A stretch of 64,000 nt of DNA, from NCBI RefSeq assembly GCF_002575655.3, contig NC_053041.3:117892318-117956317 (forward strand), in the 5' to 3' direction. Of the stretch, positions 1 through 12,069 are shown piece after piece. Made by a program: the position numbers and the translations under genes. The notes beneath the pieces were generated by a model. The model saw only the letters and a list, made by a program, of their open reading frames with translations. It was not told the origin of the DNA and searched no databases. Every line of letters begins with the position of its first letter. Position 1 is the first letter of the stretch. This DNA comes from Aegilops tauschii subsp. strangulata. Lineage: Eukaryota; Streptophyta; Magnoliopsida; Poales; Poaceae.

Positions 1-679
1 AGAATATAAATTCTAAATTTAGCTCCTCGTTGGGTTCGACACTCTTACTTATCAAAAAAGCCTATAAACGACCCCATATACTTGTAGGCTATCAGGGGCA
101 TGAACTCATAAAATCCGAGTGTTACACCTACGCCGTAGCTAGGTTTCGCCCCTATTTGTACCCCTAGTACTCACTGTCAGATTCGTTGCCTCGACAGGCC
201 CTGCCACTCCTCTACGAAATGCTCACGTGGGCCCGCAGCGCTGCCTACTCCCCGTGCATGCAGCTCAAGGCGCTTGAGCTCTGCTTCGCTGTCTTGCTCG
301 ACAAGCTCCTCTCTACCTTCGCCGTTGGCCGAGGGGGCAACTCGCACGACGGCAGCAGGCAGCAGCTCACGGCGGTGGCTACAACTTGTGTGGTGACGCT
401 AGCTCATGGCGGAGGCGGCGGCGGTTCACGCGGCGAAAGACCGTGGTGGGTGCTGAAACTTCCCACCCACCTACCATTTCTATGTTTTAGAGGTCCCTCC
501 AAAAAAGCTTAAATTCAGTAGATATGGAGGAAATGGGCATATGCATGATCCCGCAAAAAAAATCCGGGACGATCAGGTTTACATGATCTATTCGGGCTGG
601 GAAAATGGCCTCTATCGCGTAAACTGGCGGTTATTTTACCAGATGGTCCAGTTTACAGGATCCGCTAGAGACGCTCTAA
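1..679. other. Left flank of the transposon stack, no gene recognised
   Basis: No convincing gene is visible. The first ~180 bases include a stretch (around 30-75) that resembles the region near the 3' end of Triticeae gypsy retrotransposons, but no LTR boundary can be fixed. Around 190-470 the DNA is GC-rich with an open frame that has no recognisable domain and no ATG at its start. Bases 540-679 look like the tail of another short DNA transposon next to the junction at 680. All of these are resemblance calls. Confidence 0.3.
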
Positions 680-905
680 GGGCGTCCCCAAAGTGGACCC
701 TCAACCTTTCGCAAGGGTTTGGACCGTACTGTCCGGAAGCAGTTTGCCATCCAAAGTGATCCGGAGCTTCGCGGGGTCGGCACATCCGTCTGGCCAACCA
801 AAGGGCAGCACGTACGCTTCTCTCTATCCGGATGGCGAAAGACTGTCGCTAATCTTGTCTGTTTGGCGGAAGATGAAGGCGTTTTTATTTGTCAAAATGG
901 CAGAA

Positions 906-917
906 GGTCAGGTTTCG
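906..917. repeat. LINE target-site duplication, left copy
   Basis: GGTCAGGTTTCG occurs here and again at 55395-55406 directly after the poly(A) of the LINE. A 12-bp perfect duplication flanking an A-tailed element is the signature of target-primed reverse transcription. Confidence 0.85.
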
Positions 918-1967
918 GTTGTTGTTGTTGTTGTTGTTGCGGGATATGCATTCAAGATCCTACTATTATCGGAGATGGCTCTCCTCTCCTATCCTTCCCC
1001 TCCCCTGAGCTCCTCGCCCTCTCCCTCCCCTTCGCGCTCCTCCGTCCGGCTGCCGCGGCTGGCCCTTGGATCTGCTCCCCCCAGTGCCTCTCCTCAGCCT
1101 CCGGCCTCGATCGCGTCGCCCTGCGCTGTCCCCCCTCTTCTTCCCTTGGCTCCCTCCCTCGCCCTCCTTCCTATGGATCTGGATCTGGCAACAAGTTTTG
1201 GGCTCTTTCGTCGGTTGGGGACGAGCACTCTGATTCCAATGCTGACCTTCCCCCTCCTGCTCCGTCCTCCTCTCCTGCCCTGGCTCCGGCGATGTGTGTG
1301 GTGCCGTCAGGGCAGACCAGGAAGTTTGCTCCGGGTGGGCGCGGTCGGACGGTTTGCTCGGAGTCGGTGGCCGGATCTGCCTGGTTCCAGGTACGGCGTG
1401 GCCGTCGGCGGGGTCGTTCGGGAATGGCCCCCTCGCCAGTCTGTGTCTCCCTTGGATCTGCTGTGTCGTGTGCTGCTGGCTCGGCCTGCTCGCCCCGCTC
1501 TTCTCCGTCTTTGTCGGCGGTGGGAAGGAGGGGCCGGCTGCCTCCGCCTGCGGCGGCGGCGGGTCCTCCCTCCCCTGGAACCCTAGTTTGCGTTCCTGGT
1601 CCTGGCCAGGAGGCTAGTGGGCCGTCTGCGCCACCCACTCTGTCCATTCTGCCCCCTCCTGGGCCTGCCAGCCCATCTGGGCCGCCTCTGCTTTCGTCCA
1701 TGTGCGATTTCCCCCCCTTATCCATTCTGGGCCCTGGACCTCTCTTGGCCCAATCGCACCCTTCCCCTGTGTCGAGCCCAGCCCGCGTGGCCCCTCCTGG
1801 CCTGGCTTGCTCTGGTTATATATGGGTGCGCATGGGTGCGACCCCCCCTTTCCTAGGGTTTCCTGCTTCTCTTTCAGACCCGCGGCGCTCTCGTTTCCGC
1901 ATCCCCACCTACCGCAGATATCTTCCCCCTCCTCCCCTCTCCCTGTCCTTCGCGGCCGTGGTAGCCA

Positions 1968-3301
1968 TGGATCGTTCGCGTGGGTCCTCGAGCGAGGCTG
2001 TCTCGGGCCAGAAGCGGCGGCGGGAGGGCTCTAGCGCTGGCGAGGAGGATCTGGAGCTCGAGGTGTCCCTCCGCTCTATGCTTGAGGCCTAGCAGGCGGC
2101 TCGGTCACAAGTGGCTCGCGAGCGTGAGGCCTGGGCGGCGGGGCCCGAGTGGCTTCAGAGGGACGAGCGCGCTCGGACGGCGACGGCGTCTGCGGTGGCA
2201 TCTGGGTCGGAGGCCCCCAGATCGGGCGGATCTGGGTCCAACCCCTGGGATGCCGCAGCGGCGGCTGGCGGCGCTGGTCCGGCTGTTCGTCCTCCTCCTC
2301 CACCTCCCTCGCGCGGTCCTCCTCCTCTGGCTCGCGGTGGCCGATCTGGTGGTGTTTCCTCGGGGCCCGGCGGTCGCCAGATGGGTCGCGGGGGCGCTAG
2401 ATCTGGTTCTTTCGGCCATCGTCCTCCGGCTTTCGGTCCTGGCTCCTCCTCCGCTACCTTGGGTGATGGGATCCTCCCCCCTCCCCCTCCTGCGTCGGCT
2501 CGTCTGCCCCCTCCTCTTTCCCAACCACCAAGCCCTAACCTCACATGCTTCGCGTGCCATCAGCCTGGCCACTTTCAATCCCACCGCCTCAACCCCCCCT
2601 TCTGTCTGATCTATAGAGATGAGGGCCATCTCACGGTTGATTGTCAGAACCGCCGCAAGCATGCCTCCTTCAAGCTTTTTGGGCAAGGTCTCCCTGGCTG
2701 TTCTTTTTTTGCGCTCGATGGCGAGATCCCTCAGGTGGCGGTGGCCCCTTCTCTTTCTAACGCTGCTATCATATCCATCAAAGACCACAAAATATCCTCC
2801 CAGACCCTCCTGGATGAACTCAAATTTTGGGATGACGGAGGCTGGGATTGGCAGATTAGGCAGCTCTCTGATTTCGACTTTGCTGCCTCCAAGAGCAGTC
2901 TCAAGATGATCTCCTCTTGTTCCAGCTTCACTCTACCCCTCAATCAACTCGTGGTGTCTGTCAAGGCTGCTTCTAATGGTGCTCATCCTATCCCCTCCCT
3001 CTCGGAAACATGGGTCCTCATCGATGACATTCCTCCTTCTCTGCGCTCTGCTGACTTTGTCATGGCCTTTGGGGTTCTGGTTGGCAAGCCCATCATGGTG
3101 GATACGGAGTTTCTGTCTGTCCTTGGCCTTGTCCGTCTCAAGATCTGGGCGATGGATCCCCTTTGCCTTCATGGTTCAGTTGCTGTTTTCCCCTCGTCTG
3201 ATGGGTTTCGGCTGCGGGTCCGCGTTGAGGGTGGTGCCAACCCCAACATCCCTCCCCTCCCCCCCGCCGGCGGAGAACCGTGGCGGGGGGGGGGGACGAT
3301 G
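1968..3301 (+). pseudogene. LINE ORF1, 5' part (zinc-knuckle Gag-like protein), interrupted
   Basis: The first good ATG after the CT-rich leader is at 1968 (MDRSRGSSSE...). The frame meets an in-frame TAG at 2090-2092 and stays open afterwards in the same frame. Features in order are a basic/acidic N-terminus, a Gly/Pro/Arg-rich low-complexity stretch, a zinc-knuckle region near 2541-2655 (CFACHQPGH...), and a region like the DUF4283 RNA-binding fold of plant LINE ORF1. The knuckles are degenerate: one expected Cys is His in the first, and one is Tyr in the second (CLIY). The frame reaches a G homopolymer at 3284-3295 and is cut by the CACTA at 3302. The 3' part resumes at 50608. The role in RNA binding during retrotransposition is family knowledge. 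Confidence 0.75.
3299..3301. repeat. CACTA target-site duplication (ATG), left copy
   Basis: ATG immediately precedes the CACTAC terminus and is repeated at 50608-50610 after GTAGTG. A 3-bp duplication is diagnostic of the CACTA (En/Spm) superfamily. Confidence 0.8.
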
Positions 3302-3327
3302 CACTACAAAAAAAGACACATCCGTGA
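3302..3327 (+). repeat. CACTA left terminal inverted repeat
   Basis: Begins CACTACAAAAAAA and matches the reverse complement of 50582-50607 over 26 bases with two mismatches. The next ~200 bases contain several short CATGACA and TCTATGACGAT-like subterminal motifs that also occur in the right end (50380-50580). These are the probable transposase-binding repeats by analogy with En/Spm. Confidence 0.85.
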
Positions 3328-3639
3328 CATTTTGGGCCGAATGAATTTTTTTTCTGTCATACATATGACACTTCTATGACGATAATTGTGACAAAACCCG
3401 GTATCATCATAGATGTGGTGGGCTCCTACTTCTATGAAAAAAAATCATGACAGAAAATGGGCTTTTCGTCCTAGGCGGGCCGGAGATGCAGCTGCATGAC
3501 ATTCTTTGGGCCGTCCATGATGGAAGAAACCGTGGTAGAAGCGAGGGCGAGGAAAATTTCGGGGAGTTCCCGGTTACGGTGGGAGGTCGGGGGCCGAGCG
3601 ATGCGCGTTTCTCTCGTACACGTACGCGTGTGTGTGCGA

Positions 3640-4160
3640 GGCGTTGGCTCTAACTGAACCCGAGCGAGGCGTTGGGCTCTAACTGAACCCGAGCGATTGC
3701 ACTGTAGGCTACGCGTTACTGAACCCGAGCGATCGATCGATGGCTGTTAACTGAACCCGATCGAGCGATTCCTTCACTACTGCTGCTAACTGAAGCCGAT
3801 CGATGCTGCCTCTGGGATGAACAATGAGTGTTGCGTGGGGGAGGGGGGTTGGATGAACAGTGAGCGGTGGCGTTGCCTCTGGATGAACAGGACCCCGTGG
3901 TGTGGAGGGCTGGATGAAAAGTAGACGGTGGAGGGGTGCCCGTAGAGGGGTGGTTGAACAGGACCCCGTGGTGTGGAGGGCTGGATGAACAGTAGACGGT
4001 GGAGGGGTGCCTGTGGAGGGGTGGTTGAACAGTAGCCGGTGGAGTACCGCGCGGTGGAGGCTGGATGAACAGGAGCCCGTGGAGGCTGGAGGAGGTCGAC
4101 GGTAGCCCGTGGAGGCTGGAGGAGGTCGACGGTGGAGATGAACAGTATCCCGTGGAGTCC
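3640..4160. repeat. CACTA left subterminal tandem repeats (short units)
   Basis: From 3645 to 3800 the phrase CTGAACCCGAGCGA recurs about five times in changing contexts. From about 3810 to 4150 units containing GGATGAACAG and GTGGAGG follow, including an ~80-bp pair (3887-3960 and 3959-4040) and a ~38-bp pair (4070-4135). Open frames on the minus strand across this tract are repeat translations, not genes. Confidence 0.7.
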
Positions 4161-4480
4161 CGTTTTGCGGTACGCCACACCCCTCCCGATGAACAGGACC
4201 CCCGTTTCGACCGTAGGAGGTCCGTTTCGTCCGTTTTGCGGTACGCCACACCCCTTCCGATCAACAGGACCCCCGTTTCAATCGTAGGAGGTCCGTTTCG
4301 TCCGTTTTGCGGTACGCCACACCCCTCCCGATCAACAAGACCCCTGTTTCGACCGTAGGAGGTCCGTTTCGTCCGTTTTGCGGTACGCCAGACCCCTCCC
4401 GATGAACAGGATCCCGTTTCGAACGTGGCCGGTCGAACACAAGGCCGTTTCCTCCGTTCTGCGGTACGCCAGGCCTCGTT
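4161..4480. repeat. 71-bp tandem repeat array
   Basis: The marker CGTTTTGCGG starts at 4161, 4232, 4303 and 4374, exactly 71 bases apart, and a diverged copy (CGTTCTGCGG) lies at 4455. Each unit also carries CGATGAACAGGA and GGAGGTCCGTTTCGTCC. The array continues the left subterminal repeats of the CACTA. Confidence 0.85.
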
Positions 4481-4869
4481 TCCATCGCCTGTTCCGTCCA
4501 AGCCCTCCCGATGAACACGACGACGCATTCCGTTCCGACCCAGCCGGTTGGCTCCCACGCGTTCCGTTGCCTCTCGACGAACAGGACGCATTCCGTTGCC
4601 TCCCCATGAACAGGACGCATTCCGTTGCCTCCCCATGAACACGGCGACGACGCTGTTTCTCCGTTCCGACCCAGCCATGTCAACGAGCCCTCGCCGTATA
4701 TATGCGCGAGTAGGTGTTCGAGACCCCGCCCGTATGTACACATACGTGGCCGTATTTTCTTTCTTGCACCCTCGCCGCTGTACGTACGTGTACATGCTAC
4801 GTGCGCGCCTCTACTACGACACGTGCGCGCTTCTATATCCACCAGTATGTATGTATGTACACGTTCGCG

Positions 4870-7800
4870 ACCAGAATGACAACGCTACGTACGCTTCGAC
4901 CAGGTGGGTCCCGACTATCACGCACTTCCTTGCGTGCGAAGATGTAGCTGGTGGGTCCCAGCAGTCAGGGGGGCGAATCGTTTTGTTTTTTTGCCCGGAC
5001 GCACTTCCTTGCGTGCGAAGGTGTAGCTGGTGGGTCCCAGCAGTCAGGGGGGAAACGTTTTTTCATGAAATACGGTGGCCCGTCCGGTGGGTCCCCGCTG
5101 TCAGGTGGAGGAATAATTATTTTGCGCGTAATAAGGAGGCACTTCCTTGCTGCGGCCATGGACCCAGCTGTCAGCGTCTCCAAGCACAGTACTCTTCCGA
5201 TGGAAGTCGGTCGTTGACCACATTGACCACGCCGCGCCGAGAGCACCACGGCGGTGGACGACGGCGAGGCCTAGGAAGGGGACGACACGGAGGCAGGGAA
5301 GACTCGGCAGTTGTTTTCCACGCGGAGGGGAGTACGACTGTACGAGGGTTTACTGGTTCGTCTGCCGTCGCCGGAGAATAACAGCAGGTGTGGGTGAGTA
5401 GAGGGATGGCTAGGCCAGCGATGGGAGTACGGTGGGGCGGTGAGGCCTGCGCGGCAGCACAGCCGGCCGCGGGGAGGAGGGAGCAGGCAGTCCCGCCGGC
5501 GCTTGTTTGAGCGGCTGGAGCAGGAAGAGCAGAGATTGAAGAAGCACGACGGCCGTTGGATGGACATCCAACAGTCAGTGCTTGTGCGTCAACCTTTTTT
5601 TAGGAAAGCCTCAAATCTGTGGAAAACAACATACAACCCATTTGCCATTATTTCTAATAATTTACAGCCCATTTGCTAATTCTTAAGGTTTTTTTGGAGC
5701 CCATATTCTTTTTGTTAGCATTACAACCCATATTGTGGCCACGGTTAAAAAATTATACGACATTTTGCATATTTCGGTGCGGTCCGAACTGTTTTTAATG
5801 CCGAAATTTCGACTCACATTCAAACTGATTTTAAAAATAAATGTATATCAATATAAAATCCGACAAATTATCCACGCATAAAAATTAATGTAATTTAAAA
5901 TCTTGAAATGAAAAAAAAGATATTTGAAACTAATTGCCGGTTTGATGTGTTTTAAAAATGTACAGCCCATTTCTCATTACTGATGGGCCATTTTCTCGGC
6001 CAGCCGAATGAAAGCTCTCCTCGTCTTGAAAGATTTGTAGCCCAACAGGCCTGACAAAGCGACTTACTTGGCAAATCACAAAAAACTGGGCTGTGGACGT
6101 GGACCCAGCTGTTAGCCTCTCCACGTACAGTACTCTTCCGATGGAAGTCGTTCCTTGACCACGTTGACCACGCTGCGCGAAGAGCACCACTGCGGTGGAC
6201 GACGGCGAGGCCTAGGAAGGGGACGACGCGGAGCCGGGGAAGACGCGGCAGTGGAAGCCCGCGCGGAGAGGAGTACGAGGGTTCACTGGTTCGGCTGCCG
6301 TCGCCGCAGGGCCTGGCCAGCGGTGGGAATAGTAGGGGCGGTGAGTCCTCTGCGGCAGCACAGCCGGCCACGGGACGCAGGAGCATGCGGCACGACCGGC
6401 GCTGCTTTGGGCGGCTGGAGCAAGAAGACCAGAAGTTGAAGAAGCACTACGGCCGTTGGATGGACATCGTACGGTCACTAGAGCTAGAATCGTTCATATT
6501 GACTAAGTTGACAAAGCCCTTCGTCCCCGTCAACTTAGTAGGCCCACAAGTCAGCCTCCCACCAAGGTGGGTCCCAGCTAGCCGGGGGAGTATTCATTTT
6601 TTTGTGCGTAATAAGGAGGCACTTCCGGCGGGTCCGAGCTGACAGCGGGGGGAACGTTTTTTTCGTGAAATACGATGGCCCGTCCAGTGGGTCCTAGAAG
6701 TCAGGGGAAAACGTTTTTTCGCAAAATACTAGTGGCCCGTCCGATGGGTCCCCGCTGTCAGGTGGAGGAATAATTATTTTCCGCGTAATAAGGAGGCACT
6801 TCCTTGCAGCTGCCGTGGACCCAGCTGTCAGCCTCTCCACGTACAGTACTCTTCCGATGGAAGTCGGTCGTTGACCACATTGACCATGCCGCGCCGAGAG
6901 CACCACGGCGGTGGACGATGGCGAGGCCTAGGAAGGGGACGACGCGGAGCCGAGCAAGACGCGGCAGTGGATGCCCACGCGGAGAGGAGTACGAGCGTTC
7001 ACTGGTTCGGCTGCGGTGTGAGGCTGCCGTCGCCGCAGAATAACATGGGGTGTGGGTGAGTGGAGGGATGGCCTGGCCAGTGGTGGGAGTAGTATGGGGG
7101 CGGTGAGGCCTCCGCGGTAGCATAGCCGGCCACGGGAGGCAGGAGCAGGCGGCACGACCGGCGCTGCTTTGGGCGGCTGGAGCAAGAAGACCAGAGGTTG
7201 AAGAAGTTCTATGGCCGTTGGATGGACATCATACGGTCACTAGAGTATTGACTAAGTTGACAAAGCCCTCCGTCCCCGTCAACTTAGTAGGCCCACAAGT
7301 TAGCCCAACAATATGGTGGGTCCCAGCTAGCAGGGGGGTATTCATTTTTTTGGGCGTAATAAGGAGGCACTTCTTTGCGTGCGAAGATTTAGCTGGTGGG
7401 TCCGACCTGTTAGCGGGGGGAACGTTTTTTTCGCGAAATACAGAGGCCCTTCCTGTGGGTCCTAGCCGTCAGGTGGAGGAATCATTATTTTGCGCGTAAT
7501 AAGGAGGCATTTCCTTGCGTGCGGCCGTGGACCCAGCTGTCAGCCTCTCCACGTACAGTCCACTTCCGATGGATGTCGTTCATTGACCACGTTGACCAGA
7601 CCGCGCCGAGAGCACCAGGGCGGTGGAGGACGGTGAGGCCTAGGAAGGGAAGGACACGGAGCCAGGGAATACTCGGCAGTTGTTTCCCACGCGGAGGAGT
7701 ACGAGGGTTTACTGGTTCGTCTGCCGTCGCCGGAGAATAACAACATGTGTGGGTGAGTAGAGGGATGGCTAGGCCAGCGATGGGAGTACGGTGCGGCCGT

Positions 7801-9420
7801 GAGGCCTGCGCGGCAGCATAGCTGGCCGCGGGAGGAGGGAGCAAGCAGTCCCGCCGGCGCTTGTTTGAGCGGCTGGAGCATGAAGAGCAGAGATTGAAGA
7901 AGCACGACAACCGTTGGATGGACATCCAACAGCCATTGCTCTCGTGTGTTGACTCAGTTGACAGGGCGTTGCGTGTGCGTCAACCTTTTTTTATGAAAGC
8001 ATACGCGTCAACCTGTAGTAGGCGCACAAGTCAGCCTCAAATCTGTGAAAAACAGCATACAGCCCATCTGCCATTATTTCTAATAATGTACAGCCTATTT
8101 GCTAATTCTTAAGAATTTTTTTGGAGCCCATTATCTTTTTTTAGCATTACACCCCATATTGTGGCCACGGTTAAAAAGTATACGAAATTTTGCATATTTC
8201 GGTGCAGTCAACTGTTCTTAATCCAGAAATATCGATTCACATTAAAACTATTTTGAAAAATAATTTATATAAATATAAAATCCAAATATTTGTCCACGCA
8301 TAAAAATCAATGGAATTTAAGATCTTGTAATGAAAAAAAATTGAAACTAATTCCCGGTTTGATGTGTTTTAAAAATGTACAGCCCATTTCTGGCCAAACC
8401 GAATGAAACTCTCCTCGTCTTGAAAGATTTGCAGCCCAGCAGGGCCGATAAAGCAAGTAGGCCTTGTTAGGGTATTTCTTAAAAAAATAGAACTGGGCTA
8501 GCCATTTTCAGCAAGAAAAAAACACAACTGGGCTCATGATGTAGTAAACATAAATAAAACCCTGCCTAGACAGGCCACAGCCCCCGCACAGCCCCGTTGT
8601 TACCCTGATCCGTCGCTAAAACTAGTATAAATAACAACTGCTTGTTCCTCAAAAAAAAAAACTGCGTGACTTGCTGGGTCCCTGGTGTCAGCCGCTCGTA
8701 GTGTAATTCTCTCGTTTATTGACTACGTTGACAATGGCGTGAGCCCCAGATGTCCAACCATTAGGAGGAACCATATTTTTGGGCTTGTACTATAGAGGCA
8801 CTTGCTTGCGTACTGCCATGACGCTGGTGGGTCCCTACTGTCATCCTCTCCATGTACAGTCATCTCCTTGTTCCTCTCGGTTGATGACGACGTTGACAAC
8901 GCAAGAGGGCGGCGCACCGCGCACGGTGAGCGAACCAAGGCCGCAAGGCGGAGGACGACGGTGAGGCCTCGGACGGAACGAACAGGAGCCATTGAAGATG
9001 CGCCGGTCCAGTCGCAGGCGAAGGGGAGTACGAGGGTTGACTGGTTTGGGCGCGAGTGCGTGTTGGGGCTGACGTCACCGAAGAATAACAGGACGTGTGG
9101 GGGAATAGAGGGAGGGACTGGCCAACGTTGGAGGGTACGTACGGTAGGGCGGCGGAGGCACAGCCAGCCATGGGAGGCGGGAGCAAGCGGAGCCGACGGG
9201 GTGGTTTGGTTTGGGCGGCTAGAGGAAGAAGAAGACAACAGATAGAAGATACACGACAGATGTTGGATGTCAATCCAACGGCCGGTAGGCAGAATTGTTT
9301 GTTGACTGGCTAGTAAGTCGACACCACCTTGGATAGGCTATTTCCTCGCGGGTTTCAAATGTCAGAATCCAAATCTGTCACGGTCATGCAGCCTTTCCTA
9401 TGAAAATTTACAGCCCATTT
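4870..9420. repeat. Amplified non-coding cassette, four to five diverged copies
   Basis: A ~450-600-bp cassette repeats at about 5130-5600, 6089-6480, 6781-7230 and 7491-7950, with a more diverged copy at about 8780-9290. Each copy starts near TAATAAGGAGGCACTTCC or GTGGACCCAGCTGT and runs through GACCACGTTGACCA and a purine-rich block. Each ends at CGTTGGATGGACATC. Short linkers with TGGTGGGTCCCAGC lie between copies. An AT-rich block after copy 1 (5620-6060) is repeated after copy 4 (8035-8460), so a larger unit was also duplicated. Frames here are short, present on both strands and lack known domains. I see no gene. Confidence 0.6.
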
Positions 9421-9727
9421 GATGTGCTAGTTCGAAATAAGTTTGCAGGTGCTGGTGGGGGCTAATCACTTGGCTTCTGTAATGCACAGTGAGCTCAAGC
9501 AGCCGGCGAGAGTGATGTTATTTCCCTTGGTTGGGATTTGTTACAATATTTCACTCTAAATTAAACGAATGGCAAGCCATTTGCCTTGTTTTAAAGAAAA
9601 TATGACAGTCACAGCCGAGTTGAAAAGGGCAGGAACATCTAACTCCAGCTTACAAACTGTACAAAAGCACGAGGGTTAATTGTTCATCAGGTTTACAAAA
9701 AAACCAGATTGAAAAGGGCAACAACAT
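9310..9727. other. No gene seen
   Basis: AT-rich DNA between the amplified cassettes and the 3' end of the F-box pseudogene. It contains a short direct repeat of an AACATCTAACTCCAGC phrase (about 9633 and 9723), but no open frame or recognisable motif. Confidence 0.4.
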
Positions 9728-11450
9728 CTAACTCCAGCACTGTTTTCGGCAGTCATAGTCAAATGGATCGGTCAGGTCCATAGAATGAACATCCTGGGTC
9801 GTAAAATTTACTGGATTATGACCACAATATGTTGTAAATAGAAGCCCGGCACGTTCAGAAGCTCTTTTGCCCACCTGAAACTCCTTTTTTTGCTCTTCGA
9901 CATACCCATCCGTCAAAACCATGCTGCTGATAAACTTAAGGTTGATGGACAATAGTAACCTCGCATTCAGCAGGAAGAATGTGACAAATCTTGTGTTTGC
10001 ACGGTTGGCTACATATCGTTCTAGCGTTATCGTCTTCAATCGAATCTCATGAGAAGTGAGAAAATCCCGATGCTTACGAATCCACCGAGTGGTTATAACT
10101 TTCTTACCCCGTCCTGTTGCCTAAATAGACATGAAGATTGAAAACAGTTAAGGTCTAAAAGAAGAGTGTCGAAAGAGCAACAGCTGAACGGTTAATTCTA
10201 GTACACTATATGCGGGCTTCCAATGTGCGTGAAATTACCACCTTTATATACAACTTCTGTAGACATGGAAAGCATTGCATCAAGCCAATAATCTTGTTCA
10301 GATCAAAACTATTCATTTGGATATATAAGATCTTGACAGAATCCAGCACCATTGATAGGCCATCCATGGAGAAACTCTTCATTAAGCATAGAAGATAATA
10401 TTAGTACAAAATGTGTACTCCAAGATGATATATAAATTATGCGCAGAAATTTAAAATGCAGCTTATGGTTACAAGTGTAGATGATAATATAAAGTACCTG
10501 AAGAACTGTGGAGCCAAACACCATATTGAAATGAGCACAGAGATCATGTATTACACCCAAGGTCTCTAGTTTAGGCGCAGAGAGGACGGTTATTTGCAAC
10601 AGTGAATAACTAGAATCAAGGATCAACCTTTGAAGTGAAGGGTATCTTGGATGATGAGCTGCCTTCCGTCAAAAGAAATTCCAATTCTTACAAGGTTTGG
10701 CGACTTTATTTGGAGACAACCGATTCTAACTGTGAAAACAAGCACCAAGCACTCCAGCGCAGGGCAACTGGAGTGGATGATGCTATGCAATGAGGCCTCC
10801 GATATACGAACCCACACAAGTGAAAGTTTCTTGAGAAATGGGAGTCGAAGGTTTAGTACCAGATTGTCTGGTAGTTAGCACAGCGTAAAGGTGGCGGTGT
10901 GGAGAGAGGACGAAAACCGCGAGATGGACATCGGTGCTGAGGGCACAAGTTCATGGCGTTCGGTATGTGGTATGTGATTTCCAGGGGAATAGTAGAACTC
11001 AAGCAGCTGTAGTTCTTTGAATTCAGGGGATTTCAGCCAGGCGTCCATCGTGCAGGGCATGGTATGCTTGCTCAGGTAGCATGACGGGATGCAGAGGGTT
11101 TGAACGGAGCCCTGGTGGGAGGAGATGATGGCTCTAGGGATTTCAAAATCATTGAAGAGAGATAGCTGACGACAGTCGAGATTAAGGGGCATGGCGTGCC
11201 ATAGAGGGCGCCACCAAATTGAGAGGACTTGGGTGCAGCAGCAATCCTTGGTGGGGAGAAGCGAGATGATCTCCCCAAGGACGACGTCCGGTAGATCGCT
11301 GATGCGGTCCACCCGAGATTCTACGGGTTCCTGGGATCCGGTGGGGGCGGGGTCGCCGCTTCTGCCCGCGCTGCCGGGTGCGGGATCTACAATAGGTGTC
11401 GCCGCTGGCAGGAGCCTCATCTTCTTGGCGCTGGGGTCAGCCGACTCCAT
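9728..11450 (-). pseudogene. F-box/LRR/FBD protein gene, three exons, disrupted
   Basis: Exon 1 (11450-10498) starts at ATG MESADPSAKK. It has an F-box near residues 48-90 (DRISDLPDVVLGEIISLLPT), followed by LRR-type sequence such as LPFLKKLSL and ITVLSAPKLETLG. Exon 2 (10376-10242) and exon 3 (10120-9728) join in phase with GT..AG introns. Exon 3 is an FBD domain (TITLERYVANRANTRFVTFF...) ending in a natural stop. The expected total of ~490 residues fits the family, whose members are substrate adaptors of SCF ubiquitin ligases. A TAA at 10877-10875 and a frameshift near 10625 break exon 1. The preserved introns show that it was acquired as DNA rather than through an mRNA. It lies wholly inside the CACTA. 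Confidence 0.8.
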
Positions 11451-12060
11451 TTTCCTCGAGGGCGTCGCGTCGTGCTCACGGATTTGAGCAGAGTAACGAA
11501 TGACGAGCCTAGTTGTAGTGCGAGCGAAGAAGAAGGGGAGCTGGGGGTTTTCTGTAGGAGTGAGGAAGAAGGGGAGCTGGGGTTTTCTGTAGGAGTGAGG
11601 TGAGGAATTTGGGGGTACGAGTGGAGCGAGCTGATGTGAGGTGGGTAGGAGCGAGGAGGAAGAAGAGCACCCAGGTTTTTTGGGGGGGGGGGGTGTGCTG
11701 GGTGTGGGTAGCGCCTCTCATTCAGTAAATATATGGGCTTTTGAATTGATTTTACTATTTACTAGTGTGGATGGGCTGTTTTGTCTTGGGCCCAGAGAAA
11801 CAATTACTACTAGTACAGTGGAGACACTCTACAGCTACCCAGAAAAACAATTACTACTAGTACAGTGGAGACACTCTACCGCTTCTGGCTCCTCCTAGGT
11901 CATTGAAACGTCTCCCTCTACTGAATGCCGTTATACTTTTGTTCACTGACATGCAGGCCATGTAGCGCGCGGGCCCAAATGCCATCCACCAAATTAGAAG
12001 GCAGTATGCAGGCGGAGAGTCACCCCGGTCGTAGCGCGGCAGTAACGAGCCATCGTATCA
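11451..12060. other. F-box upstream region and spacer
   Basis: Next to the F-box ATG, 11465-11720 is CT-rich when read on the minus strand, as in a grass 5' UTR, and contains two copies of a ~45-bp block (around 11520-11600). From 11805 to 11880 an AACAATTACTACTAGTACAG phrase is repeated twice. No further gene is visible. Confidence 0.4.
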
Positions 12061-12069
12061 CAAAACCCC

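Noticed and set aside
693..2788. Overlapping GC-rich frames on both strands in the LINE 5' region
   Set aside because: They overlap the LINE leader and ORF1 and have Pro/Arg/Gly-biased content typical of the wrong frame or strand of GC-rich DNA.
3709..4842. Several long overlapping minus-strand frames (up to ~360 codons)
   Set aside because: They lie on the tandem arrays. The 71-bp unit is not a multiple of three, so each unit shifts frame and the same sequence is translated in all frames. No domain.
5147..7925. Repeated short frames in the amplified cassettes as a small protein family
   Set aside because: Frames shift between copies and occur on both strands, with no conserved start or stop positions.
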